DNA of 15,162 nt from Candidatus Gottesmanbacteria bacterium RBG_16_37_8 (GCA_001779055.1 MFJA01000039.1:1-15162), one strand, 5' to 3'; positions 1-5,570 are shown, numbered from the stretch's first letter. The notes: generated by a model from the sequence alone, not told the origin. Translations and numbers: made by a program.

Positions 1-275
1 CATATGTTTTGAAGATATTTATCCCTGTCTTTATCTCCCTTGACGTATCTTGTTTTTTTTAGGTATGATTTTCCGTCGACACCTTTTCCCCAAGCGCCGA
101 ATAATGAATTGATATCCGATTTGGCTGAGGCGGAAATTTTTTTCCCTAAATATATTTTTAATCCTTCTTCAACAGTTTCTTTGAAAGATTTCCTTTCCGA
201 AAGCGCTTTTTTCTTGATCTCATACAATAATTCTTCGGGAATAGTGATAGTGGTTCTAATATATTTGTTATCCAT
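1..275 (-). CDS. Ribbon-helix-helix antitoxin-like DNA-binding protein, partial (3' end off the window)
   Basis: The reading frame is open from the window edge, giving at least 91 residues. The N-terminus (YIRTTITIPEELLYEIKKKA, then a SERKSFKETVEEGLK segment) has the short beta strand followed by two helices of RHH (CopG/VapB/Arc-like) repressors. Such proteins bind DNA as dimers and are usually the antitoxin of a type II toxin-antitoxin pair. The C-terminal half is Lys/Gly-rich (FGAWGKG, KGDKDRDK) and resembles the toxin-wrapping tail of VapB-type antitoxins. ATGs also exist at 287 and 284, but a -10 box (TATGAT) covers them, so I choose the ATG at 275 as a leaderless start. A toxin, perhaps a PIN-domain protein, would be expected just beyond position 1; that is inference. 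It could also be a solitary regulator. Confidence 0.72.
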   Translation of the reverse strand, partial: MDNKYIRTTITIPEELLYEIKKKALSERKSFKETVEEGLKIYLGKKISASAKSDINSLFGAWGKGVDGKSYLKKTRYVKGDKDRDKYLQNI

Positions 276-282
276 ATTTGGC

Positions 283-311
283 ATCATAACATCAAATCTT
301 CATGATGTCAA
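283..311 (-). promoter_or_regulatory. Promoter with internal inverted repeat for the partial RHH gene
   Basis: On the minus strand TTGACA (311-306), a 17-nt spacer and TATGAT (288-283) form a near-consensus sigma70-type promoter. The predicted transcription start is close to 275, at the ATG. In the spacer and flank, ACATCA (289-294) and TGATGT (303-308) form an inverted repeat with an 8-nt centre, a plausible operator for autoregulation by the RHH protein. Confidence 0.6.
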
Positions 312-358
312 TCAGGTCTTATATTTTTCCCACGAAAGGGAGGGAATGGAAGAGGAAG

Positions 359-1159
359 CTATCGGTTTTTTGGTTTTGCCAGCTGCCAGACAATCTCAAA
401 AAGCTGTTTGTGCAAGTCGGCAACTTTCTGATTGTAAATCTCAACTCCGAAAATTTCACCTTCATGCCAGTTATAAATTGCCAGGACATTATCGTAGATA
501 TCCATTTGATGAGTGATATTTAAGATTTTAGAGGATATATAGCGTGATTGAAATCCTTTTGGGTCAAAGAGCACTGTTTTATCTCCATAAAACTGCTGTC
601 TGACCTCCAAATATGTATCAGAATAGATATCCCGCAGAATCATCTTTTTTTTCATCCATTCATAAAGCCAGTCTGAAATAAATTTTTCCCCAACAATTTC
701 TATATATGGCCTATGAGTAAAACCGACCAGAGGCTGTTGGCATTTGAGGTTGTTCCAAGCCATTTGTCTTATTCCCTGTTGTCCGCGGTAAAATAAGACT
801 TTGGTACCGGGTTGGGCAGTTGTTGACACTTCATTAATTAGAGAGGAAATGTTCGGCAAGAGGTAGTTTAATTGTTTGACCTTTTCCTGCTGCTGTTTTA
901 CCAGTAATTCAAGTTTATCAGCACCAGTTTTGCGGAATTTGACTCGGTTTTCTTCAATTATTTCTTCAACCATTCCCAGACTTTTCAATCTTTCTAAAAT
1001 TCTGTAAGTAGTAGTGCGGTTTACGTTGGCATTTTTGGCTATCTGAAGGACCGTTCGGTCGCTTACCTGAACGAGAGCTGAATAAACCCTTTTTTCTTCC
1101 GGGTTTAAACCGAGTAAATTTAGAAAATCTTCCAGCTGTTGGGGAGATTTGTTCATCAT
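359..1159 (-). CDS. TrmB-family transcriptional regulator
   Basis: This 266-residue protein has the TrmB architecture. Residues about 10-80 form a winged helix-turn-helix (LGLNPEEKRVYSAL, then NVNRTTTYRILERLKSLGMV), residues 80-110 a coiled-coil linker (LVKQQQEKVKQLNYLLPNI), and residues about 118-260 a C-terminal effector domain of the PLD-like TrmB type starting at VLFYRGQQGIRQM. TrmB proteins bind operators as dimers, and in characterised archaeal members the C-terminal domain senses sugars. The ligand here is unknown. It starts with tandem ATGs (1159 or 1156). It is divergent from the gene at 1247, which encodes a protein resembling its own effector domain, and the two share a promoter region of 87 bp. 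It probably regulates that gene and itself. Confidence 0.85.
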   Translation of the reverse strand: MMNKSPQQLEDFLNLLGLNPEEKRVYSALVQVSDRTVLQIAKNANVNRTTTYRILERLKSLGMVEEIIEENRVKFRKTGADKLELLVKQQQEKVKQLNYLLPNISSLINEVSTTAQPGTKVLFYRGQQGIRQMAWNNLKCQQPLVGFTHRPYIEIVGEKFISDWLYEWMKKKMILRDIYSDTYLEVRQQFYGDKTVLFDPKGFQSRYISSKILNITHQMDIYDNVLAIYNWHEGEIFGVEIYNQKVADLHKQLFEIVWQLAKPKNR

Positions 1160-1171
1160 ATGGACAACAGT

Positions 1172-1198
1172 TTGACTAGATTTATCTTTAATTATAAC
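1172..1198 (+). promoter_or_regulatory. Candidate promoter of the stand-alone TrmB-effector gene
   Basis: TTGACT (1172-1177) and TATAAC (1193-1198) are 15 nt apart, slightly short of the 17-nt optimum. A start near 1205 would leave a leader of about 42 nt containing the ribosome binding site. TATAAA at 1209-1214 is an alternative -10 box. Confidence 0.35.
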
Positions 1199-1220
1199 CT
1201 ATTGGCGATATAAAGTTCAA
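1191..1220 (-). promoter_or_regulatory. Promoter of the TrmB gene
   Basis: On the minus strand TTGAAC (1220-1215), 18 nt and a perfect TATAAT (1196-1191) give a predicted start near 1184, about 25 nt before the ATG. The -10 box overlaps the candidate -10 box of the opposite promoter (TATAAC, 1193-1198), so polymerase could bind only one way at a time. Confidence 0.5.
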
Positions 1221-1229
1221 GAGATGAAC

Positions 1230-1239
1230 AAGGAGGTGA
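1230..1239 (+). promoter_or_regulatory. Strong Shine-Dalgarno sequence
   Basis: AAGGAGGTGA is fully complementary to the usual bacterial 16S rRNA 3' end and lies 7 nt before the ATG at 1247. It stands out because most neighbouring genes have no Shine-Dalgarno sequence and look leaderless. Confidence 0.8.
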
Positions 1240-1246
1240 ATTATAT

Positions 1247-1678
1247 ATGAATAATCCAATTGCCAGTGGCGCCCAGGTCTTTTTCGGAGCTGAAGCTATC
1301 AAAGGTATATATAAGCAGACTCTTGAGGCAAAATCTTTGAATATCGTCTGTTTATCGGAAAATTACGCTAAAGTCATCGGCAGTTTCTTTGATAAGGAAT
1401 ACGGACCGGAACTATTCGGTTCAAAGATTATGACCCGCGAAATTCTGCCTGATAGCCAAGTAAACCGGCGGGATGCAGCCAAAAAGGATGGGGTCAAGAA
1501 TGCGGTGCGCTTTCTCAAAGTAGGCAAGCCCAGCGAGAGTGATTATATGCTTTACGGAGAGACAGCGGTATTAATTTCTTATAATCCGGACTCCCCATTT
1601 GCAGTAGTAGTGACAGATAAAGATATGGTTTCCAATTTAATAAATCAGTTTGAGGCTTTGTGGAAATGCTTGTCTTAA
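1247..1678 (+). CDS. Stand-alone TrmB-type effector domain protein (no DNA-binding domain)
   Basis: The 143-residue protein has no helix-turn-helix. Its whole length resembles the C-terminal domain of the TrmB protein encoded divergently at 359-1159. QVFFGAEAIKGIYKQTL (residues 10-26) parallels VLFYRGQQGIRQM there. The end, ETAVLISYNPDSPFAVVV followed by INQFEALWK, parallels the regulator's NVLAIYNWHEGEIFGVEI and KQLFEIVWQ. I infer a PLD-like/TrmB sensor fold without catalytic residues. It may bind the same ligand as the regulator or form mixed oligomers with it. It is translated from a strong ribosome binding site and followed by a hairpin terminator, so it is probably monocistronic. No enzymatic function is recognised. 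Confidence 0.7.
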   Translation: MNNPIASGAQVFFGAEAIKGIYKQTLEAKSLNIVCLSENYAKVIGSFFDKEYGPELFGSKIMTREILPDSQVNRRDAAKKDGVKNAVRFLKVGKPSESDYMLYGETAVLISYNPDSPFAVVVTDKDMVSNLINQFEALWKCLS

Positions 1679-1688
1679 TCATCTAATA

Positions 1689-1731
1689 GCCAACCGGTAG
1701 CGTGCACCTGCCGGTTGGCAGGAATATTTTT
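1689..1731 (+). terminator. Rho-independent terminator after the TrmB-effector gene
   Basis: GCCAACCGG (1689-1697) pairs perfectly with CCGGTTGGC (1711-1719). The inner bases 1698-1700 and 1708-1710 can extend the stem to 12 bp, leaving a 7-nt loop. A run of five T follows at 1727-1731, 7 nt after the stem, which is a little distant. The hairpin begins 10 nt after the stop codon. Confidence 0.6.
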
Positions 1732-1769
1732 GACTGTTATTTTTGTTTATGCTATGGTGTATACACCAT
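1730..1769 (+). promoter_or_regulatory. Promoter with perfect palindromic operator for the second RHH gene
   Basis: TTGACT (1730-1735), 17 nt and TATGGT (1753-1758) form a promoter whose start should fall at about 1765. A perfect 16-bp palindrome, ATGGTGTATACACCAT (1754-1769), covers the -10 box, the predicted start and the first two bases of the ATG. This is the arrangement expected for autorepression by an RHH dimer. Confidence 0.65.
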
Positions 1770-2025
1770 GAATAATTTAGTAAGAGTTCAGCTTTATCTT
1801 AATCCGGAAAATTTATCTTTAGTTGATGAAGTGGCTAAAGATTTAAAAGTATCAAGATCTCAAATTATAAGAGATGCGGTTACGGCTGCAGTTGATAAGT
1901 ATTCTGAAACTGTTAGGTTGATAAAAATGAAGACTAAACCAAACCTTAAGCTATGGATGGATATGGCCGGAATTGAAAAAAGTAAAACTGGGACAGTGGG
2001 ATTGAATGTTGACGAAATCTATTAA
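1768..2025 (+). CDS. Ribbon-helix-helix (CopG-type) transcriptional regulator or antitoxin
   Basis: The 85-residue protein begins MNNLVRVQLYLNPENLSLVD and continues with DLKVSRSQIIRDAVTAAVDKY, a clear RHH domain over residues 5-47 (strand RVQLYL, then two helices). The remaining 38 residues would be a partner-binding tail. I choose the ATG at 1768 over the upstream in-frame ATG at 1702: the extra 22 codons cross the preceding terminator and this gene's promoter, and the promoter predicts a nearly leaderless mRNA starting at about 1765. RHH proteins of this kind usually repress their own operon. No toxin gene follows: there is only a 16-codon overlapping ORF (2006-2056) and then a gene on the other strand. 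It is therefore either a solitary regulator or an orphan antitoxin. Confidence 0.8.
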   Translation: MNNLVRVQLYLNPENLSLVDEVAKDLKVSRSQIIRDAVTAAVDKYSETVRLIKMKTKPNLKLWMDMAGIEKSKTGTVGLNVDEIY

Positions 2026-2037
2026 AATGATTGAGCC

Positions 2038-2066
2038 GGGGGGTGAATTGCAGTAAATTCAACCCC
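2038..2066. terminator. Hairpin between convergent genes
   Basis: GGGG (2039-2042) plus TGAATT (2044-2049) pair with AATTCA (2056-2061) plus CCCC (2063-2066) across a 6-nt loop, with one G-A mismatch. It lies between the RHH gene and the convergent small gene and overlaps the last codons of the latter. There is no clean T-run on either side, so the terminator call is tentative. Confidence 0.35.
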
Positions 2067-2304
2067 TTCTTCCTCGACGTGTATCTCTTCGTTCTTCCCA
2101 CAATTGTATTCTTGTATCTACGACTTGTTCAATAGTAATGTCACCTTGTTCAAGTAATTCTTCAATTTTTTCAGATATAGCAACATTAGTTAATGAACCA
2201 GCATGTTTAATACTTTGTTCAGGTATAGGACCCTTACTTTTCCAGAGTCCATAAGCAGAATTTGTAGGATCCCTATTGAAAGGACCTTCTTTATTTGTAA
2301 CCAT
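2059..2304 (-). CDS. Small hypothetical protein
   Basis: I do not recognise this 81-residue protein. It has no signal peptide, membrane segment or cysteine. The N-terminal half is polar (NKEGPFNRDPTNSAYGLWKS). The middle looks helical and acidic (ISEKIEELLEQGDITIEQVV), and the end is strongly basic (RRDTRRGRRG), which could contact nucleic acid. It starts 16 nt after the stop of the CBS-domain gene on the same strand and is probably in the same transcript. No good ribosome binding site is visible. It ends inside the convergent hairpin at 2038-2066. Confidence 0.5.
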   Translation of the reverse strand: MVTNKEGPFNRDPTNSAYGLWKSKGPIPEQSIKHAGSLTNVAISEKIEELLEQGDITIEQVVDTRIQLWEERRDTRRGRRG

Positions 2305-2320
2305 ATTAATCTTTTCTATT

Positions 2321-2917
2321 TTATTTGATTTTGCTGATGAGATGTTTGAGAAGCTTGCTTGGTTTGGATTTGGGGTTTTCAGCTAGCTCACGAAGTGAAA
2401 CTTTTTTTTTCTTCTTTGACCACGTGGGAGTGGCGCCTTTTTTTATTTTCTTCAGTTTTACGAATAAATGGTGTTTTTTGGTAAAAAGGTAGCGGAAGAT
2501 GTCTTTTTCAACCAAGAAGCCTTTGAGGTGATCGTCATCATCAATTACCGGCAAGATTCTGACATTATAAGCCATCATTCTGGAGAGAGCTTTAAAAAGA
2601 TCCATATAATCATAGGCGGTATAGACTTTTTTATTCATAATATCATTAGCTGTTAAATGAACCTGCTGATCGATTTGATCCTCAATATCTTCAATACTCG
2701 GGGCATCAGGATAAAATTCGGTAAAGAAGTTGCGGTAATCAGGAACAAGATTTTTGAGAAGATCCTCCGGAGTAATAATTCCCTTAAGGCAGTTTTTTTC
2801 ATCTACCACAGGCACCATATGCATTTGTTTGACGGCAAATAACGTCCAGACAATATCAAGAGGTGTATCGAGTTTGACGGTACGCGGTTTTTTACGCATC
2901 AAGCGGCTGACTTCCAT
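2321..2917 (-). CDS. Two-CBS-domain protein
   Basis: The 198-residue cytosolic protein contains a CBS pair: CBS1 at residues about 1-58 (MRKKPRTVKLDTPL, MVPVVDEKNCLKGIITPEDLL) and CBS2 at about 90-145 (DIMNKKVYTAYDYM, ILPVIDDDDHLKGFLVEKDIF). CBS pairs usually bind adenine nucleotides and act as regulatory modules. No catalytic domain is attached. Instead the C-terminus is a Lys-rich tail of about 50 residues (LKKIKKG, SKKKKKVS), which may bind nucleic acid or acidic partners. An AGGGG sequence about 9 nt upstream of the ATG may serve as Shine-Dalgarno. It is divergent from the EamA transporter and likely cotranscribed with the small gene at 2059. The specific role is unknown. Confidence 0.85.
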   Translation of the reverse strand: MEVSRLMRKKPRTVKLDTPLDIVWTLFAVKQMHMVPVVDEKNCLKGIITPEDLLKNLVPDYRNFFTEFYPDAPSIEDIEDQIDQQVHLTANDIMNKKVYTAYDYMDLFKALSRMMAYNVRILPVIDDDDHLKGFLVEKDIFRYLFTKKHHLFVKLKKIKKGATPTWSKKKKKVSLRELAENPKSKPSKLLKHLISKIK

Positions 2918-2934
2918 AAAATTAACCCCTACAT

Positions 2935-2963
2935 AATCTATGCTTATAGGGTCAGTTTGTCAA
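2935..2963 (-). promoter_or_regulatory. Promoter of the CBS-domain gene
   Basis: On the minus strand TTGACA (2963-2958, perfect), 17 nt and TAGATT (2940-2935) form a promoter with a start near 2928, about 11 nt before the ATG. It overlaps the promoter region of the divergent transporter. Confidence 0.55.
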
Positions 2964-2989
2964 GAGATTTGAATCCCGTCTGGTATACT
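2957..2989 (+). promoter_or_regulatory. Extended -10 promoter of the EamA gene, leaderless
   Basis: TGG followed by TATACT (2984-2989) is an extended -10 element. A TTGTCA (2957-2962) upstream is 21 nt away, so the -35 contact is doubtful. The predicted start is at about 2996-2997, which is the ATG itself. Confidence 0.5.
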
Positions 2990-2996
2990 TTCTGTT

Positions 2997-3857
2997 ATGG
3001 CGGTGTTGTTTGCTTTGATTGCCTTGTTCGGCTGGGGAGCCGGGGATATTTTTGTAACAATAGTTTCCAGAAAAATAGGCAATATTGCCAGTTATTTTTG
3101 GTTAGTAATTTTAGGATTGATATTTGTCTCCTTATATATTCCATTTGCCGGTAAAATTGACGATTTCGGTATGTTTGGAGTGGCCATAATTCTGAATATC
3201 ATTCATACATTGGGTAATGTGTCTTACTTTAGAGGATTAGAGAAGGGGAATGCTTCAATTATAGGAACTCTCGGGGGAGCTTTTCCGCTGATAAGTGTTA
3301 TTTTATCTTTATTCTTATTCCGGGAAAAGATGAATTTGATATTGGCATTTGGAATTATTTTCACACTTTTGGGAGTTATTTTAGTTTCGTTTTATCAAGA
3401 GGGCGGCGTTAAGATCAGTAGAAAGATATTGAATAATCATGGGATAAGATACGGTCTTTTTACAATGATTGCCTGGGGAATATATTTCGGTTTGATCAGG
3501 ATACCAAGCAGAATAATCGGCTTTTTCTGGGCCGGATATCCGATGTATTTAATAGGACCATTTTTATTGTTATTACCAGCTTTTAGGAAAGTAAATTTGA
3601 AGAAAGTACTAGTAGATAAGACAATCATTATATTTTTATTTATTGAAGTAATATTATTAACTTTGGCCGATTTCAGTTATAACTTAGGCGTGATATCAGG
3701 ATTTACTTCGTTGGTGGCGCCAATTGCAGGAGCTTTCCCGGTATTATTTGTTATTCTGTCGCGCTTTGTTTTTAGAGAGCGATTAACGGTGCAACAGAAG
3801 GCGGGTATCGGTTTGGCTCTGGCGGGGATTGTACTTATTGGGATTTCGTCGATTTAG
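2997..3857 (+). CDS. EamA/DMT-superfamily transporter
   Basis: The 286-residue protein is almost entirely hydrophobic, with about ten predicted membrane helices in two EamA repeats (residues about 1-135 and 150-284). The first repeat opens with LFALIALFGWGAGDIF. The repeats end in paired motifs typical of the family: GGAFPLISVILSLFLFREKM in the first and GAFPVLFVILSRFVFRERL in the second. DMT-family proteins exchange small metabolites across the inner membrane; the substrate cannot be told from sequence. The start is the ATG at +1 of an extended -10 promoter, without a Shine-Dalgarno. Its last 23 bp overlap the end of the convergent maf gene. Confidence 0.9.
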   Translation: MAVLFALIALFGWGAGDIFVTIVSRKIGNIASYFWLVILGLIFVSLYIPFAGKIDDFGMFGVAIILNIIHTLGNVSYFRGLEKGNASIIGTLGGAFPLISVILSLFLFREKMNLILAFGIIFTLLGVILVSFYQEGGVKISRKILNNHGIRYGLFTMIAWGIYFGLIRIPSRIIGFFWAGYPMYLIGPFLLLLPAFRKVNLKKVLVDKTIIIFLFIEVILLTLADFSYNLGVISGFTSLVAPIAGAFPVLFVILSRFVFRERLTVQQKAGIGLALAGIVLIGISSI

Positions 3858-4473
3858 GTTTAAAGAAGTTATATTTCTTGAAGATAGGAATAATTATTTC
3901 CAGGGGCAGGCCGATGACGTTACTGGTTGAGCCTTTGATATTGGTTATAAAATCCTGGGCACTGACCAGAGCGTAGCTTCCGGCATAACGGGTATAATCT
4001 GTGAGGGAGAGGTACGAGGAAATGTCCTGTCGGGAGAGCTTACGGAAAGTGACCAGACTTTCTGCAAAACCTTCTTGTATTACTTCTTTACTTATTGATT
4101 TATTTATATCTATTTTGATGATGTAGACGGCGGTGGCGAAAAGATGGGTACAGCCTGAGAGTTGGGTAAGTATTTTGACAGCGTCGGAGCGATCTTTGGG
4201 CTTACCGATAAGTTGCCGGTCGAGAATAGCGCCGGAGTCAGCGGAGAGAATGAGATAGCTTGTTACAGAGCCTTTTGTAAGGGCTGCCCTTGCAAGACGA
4301 TCAGAGACGTTTTCAGCTTTGAGGCGGGCGCGGAGGGTAAGGGTGTCAAGGGGATCTTTGCCGATAATTTTTTCTTCTTCAACAGTGCTAGAGATTATAT
4401 TAAAAGGCACATTCAGGTAGGAGAGCATTTTTTTCCGGCCCAGGGAGGCGGATGCCAGAATGACTTTTATCAT
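3835..4473 (-). CDS. maf: Maf-like nucleoside triphosphate pyrophosphatase
   Basis: The 212-residue protein carries the Maf signature: VILASASLGRKKML at residues 4-17 (the family's S-x-R-R motif reads S-L-G-R-K), SADSGAI with the catalytic Asp at residue 79, GKP at 90-92, and YAGSYALVSAQD followed by VIGLPLEI near residues 163-193. Maf enzymes hydrolyse non-canonical or pyrimidine NTPs (dTTP/UTP or modified nucleotides) to NMP and pyrophosphate, and are linked to septum formation and nucleotide-pool cleaning. The usual length is about 190-210 residues, so it is complete. It overlaps the transporter tail-to-tail by 23 bp and is divergent from a small membrane-protein gene only 20 bp away, sharing its promoter core. 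Which subfamily substrate it prefers is uncertain. Confidence 0.88.
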   Translation of the reverse strand: MIKVILASASLGRKKMLSYLNVPFNIISSTVEEEKIIGKDPLDTLTLRARLKAENVSDRLARAALTKGSVTSYLILSADSGAILDRQLIGKPKDRSDAVKILTQLSGCTHLFATAVYIIKIDINKSISKEVIQEGFAESLVTFRKLSRQDISSYLSLTDYTRYAGSYALVSAQDFITNIKGSTSNVIGLPLEIIIPIFKKYNFFKPKSTKSQ

Positions 4474-4479
4474 AGGAGT

Positions 4480-4487
4480 AGTATAAT
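4480..4487. promoter_or_regulatory. Overlapping divergent -10 boxes serving two leaderless genes
   Basis: The 8-bp core AGTATAAT reads TATAAT on the plus strand (4482-4487) and TATACT on the minus strand (4485-4480). Exactly 6 nt separate each -10 box from its own start codon: the ATG at 4494 (+) and the ATG at 4473 (-). On the plus strand ATGACT (4460-4465) is a 16-nt-spaced -35 candidate inside maf. No good -35 is seen for the minus strand. Confidence 0.5.
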
Positions 4488-4493
4488 GGATTT

Positions 4494-4733
4494 ATGTCAG
4501 GTTTACAGCAAGCTCCAGGTTGGGTATATCCGTTGATTATTATTGATTTGGTGATGAAGGGATACGGTTTATGGAGGTCAGCCAAAAACGATCAGAAGTA
4601 TTGGTTTATGGCTATTTTGGTTATAAACAGTGCCGGAATTTTGCCTCTTATTTATTTTCTGTTCTTCCAGAAAGGAATAAAAATAGGGAGCAAGAACTGG
4701 TTAAAACAAGCAGTATCAGGATCGAATAAATAA
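4494..4733 (+). CDS. Small two-helix membrane protein, DUF5652-like
   Basis: The 79-residue protein has two membrane helices: VYPLIIIDLVMKGYGLW at about residues 11-27 and YWFMAILVINSAGILPLIYF at about 36-55. A basic connector (RSAKNDQK) and a basic C-terminal tail complete it. The pattern, in particular LVxKGxxLW, then NxQKYWF, then GILPxIY, is that of the DUF5652 proteins frequent in Patescibacteria. The function is unknown. The start follows directly from the -10 box 6 nt upstream, implying a leaderless mRNA. It is divergent from maf and ends 2 bp before the stop codon of the convergent EF-like gene. Confidence 0.72.
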   Translation: MSGLQQAPGWVYPLIIIDLVMKGYGLWRSAKNDQKYWFMAILVINSAGILPLIYFLFFQKGIKIGSKNWLKQAVSGSNK

Positions 4734-4735
4734 AT

Positions 4736-4984
4736 TTAAGACACCAGATAAACCTTATCTTTTTGTTTGACTTTTTGATCTACTTTGATGGCTATTTCAG
4801 CCCCTTTTTTGCCTTTGTCAACAGCAATATGATCCAACTGCATAGATTTAACTTCCTGAACAAATTCCTGATCATGGCCGGAAAACTTGACAGTGTTGCC
4901 GACTTTTAAGGGAGCAGTCAGTTTTATAACTGCAACGGCGATTTTGTCATAATAATGGGTGACGGTGCCGATTTTTTTATCCAT
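4736..4984 (-). CDS. EF-Tu domain-2-like small beta-barrel protein
   Basis: The 82-residue protein (KIGTVTHYYDKIAVAVIKL, then APLKVGNTVKF and a final KQKDKVYLV) looks like an isolated translation-factor domain 2 barrel. It has the G-x-V-T-H-Y start, the central LKVGDxVxF-type hairpin, a SMQ/DH-IAVDKGKKGAEIAI segment resembling the IEMhx...AxxGDxVGI strand pair, and a closing KVYLV strand. There is no GTPase domain. Similar stand-alone proteins annotated as translation elongation factor-like occur in Patescibacteria and archaea. A role in RNA or ribosome binding is inference. It has a strong Shine-Dalgarno sequence. Confidence 0.68.
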   Translation of the reverse strand: MDKKIGTVTHYYDKIAVAVIKLTAPLKVGNTVKFSGHDQEFVQEVKSMQLDHIAVDKGKKGAEIAIKVDQKVKQKDKVYLVS

Positions 4985-4989
4985 TTATT

Positions 4990-4997
4990 CACCCCCT
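4990..4997 (-). promoter_or_regulatory. Shine-Dalgarno of the EF-like gene
   Basis: On the minus strand AGGGGGTG, continuing into A, lies 5 nt before the ATG at 4984. It is one of only three strong ribosome binding sites in the window. Confidence 0.65.
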
Positions 4998-5055
4998 AAC
5001 TAATGTTTTATTTATTTTACAACTAAAAGGCAGGAATGGCTAGTAAATTACTAAC

Positions 5056-5081
5056 TTGAAATTCTTGAAGTATGCTATACT
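5056..5081 (+). promoter_or_regulatory. Extended -10 promoter of the membrane-anchored protein gene
   Basis: TATGC precedes TATACT (5076-5081), giving an extended -10 (TGC then TATACT). TTGAAA (5056-5061) is a -35 candidate with a short 14-nt spacer. The predicted start is near 5088, 8 nt before the ATG at 5096. The box lies inside an AAGTAT/ATACTT inverted repeat (5068-5082). It also covers the earlier in-frame ATG at 5072, which therefore cannot be the start. Confidence 0.5.
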
Positions 5082-5095
5082 TTTTAAAGACAAAC

Positions 5096-5557
5096 ATGGA
5101 AAACCAAAATAATAAGGTTAACTATTGGATGATTTCAACTCTTATTTTTGGATTTCTATTTTTCCTGATGCTGGGCGTAAACATATTATCTTTTAGAAGT
5201 TCCGGAAAAAACGATATAATTTCACCTAGACCGCTCCCAACTACTTTGCCTTCTGAAAATATCAACTATCCTACAGTACAACCCAACGCAGAAGATCAGA
5301 TAACAATTGAGGGGCAGATTGATTGCTTACCTCACAGAGAAACAACAAGAGGAGTGACTTTGGAATGTGCCATCGGGCTGCGGGGTAAAGATAATAAGTA
5401 TTACAGCCTGCAGGGACTTGACCAGCAGGATTTAATTTCAGGTGCTCTTGAAGCGGGACAAAATGTCAAAATAAGCGGAGTTTTAACTTCCAGTTCGGAC
5501 AGCAGATACGATACGGCGGGAACCATTGAAGTTGCTTCGGTTGAAAATCTCGATTAG
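5096..5557 (+). CDS. Membrane-anchored hypothetical protein with beta-rich outer domain
   Basis: From the ATG at 5096 the protein has 153 residues. An N-terminal membrane helix spans about residues 12-34 (ISTLIFGFLFFLMLGVNILS). It is followed by a Pro-rich linker (SPRPLPTTLPSENINYPTV) and a soluble domain of about 85 residues with alternating strands (ITIEGQIDCL, GVTLECAIGLRG, YYSLQGL, VKISGVLTSS, GTIEVASVE). The strand order resembles an OB-fold-like barrel, which is inference. Two cysteines in the outer domain could form a disulfide. I do not recognise a named family. It lies 59 bp upstream of another exported protein gene, but that gene has its own ribosome binding site. Confidence 0.7.
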   Translation: MENQNNKVNYWMISTLIFGFLFFLMLGVNILSFRSSGKNDIISPRPLPTTLPSENINYPTVQPNAEDQITIEGQIDCLPHRETTRGVTLECAIGLRGKDNKYYSLQGLDQQDLISGALEAGQNVKISGVLTSSSDSRYDTAGTIEVASVENLD

Positions 5558-5570
5558 TTACTTATAGGTG

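Noticed and set aside
40..516. Plus-strand open frame of 158 codons
   Set aside because: It lies antisense to the RHH gene and the 3' end of the TrmB gene, and its protein looks unrelated to any family. The minus-strand proteins are convincing.
1702..1767. Upstream in-frame ATG of the second RHH gene
   Set aside because: The 22 extra codons run through a terminator hairpin and the gene's own -35 and -10 boxes; homology to RHH begins only after the ATG at 1768.
2006..2056. A 16-codon ORF overlapping the RHH 3' end
   Set aside because: Too short to call a gene or pseudogene, with no match to a toxin start that I recognise. It is kept only as part of a finding.
4162..4536. Plus-strand open frame of 124 codons across the maf start
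   Set aside because: It is antisense to maf, whose family motifs are clear, and it has shadow-like composition.
5072..5095. Upstream in-frame ATG of the membrane-anchored protein
   Set aside because: It sits within the extended -10 element, so it should not be in the mRNA; the membrane helix follows naturally from the ATG at 5096.
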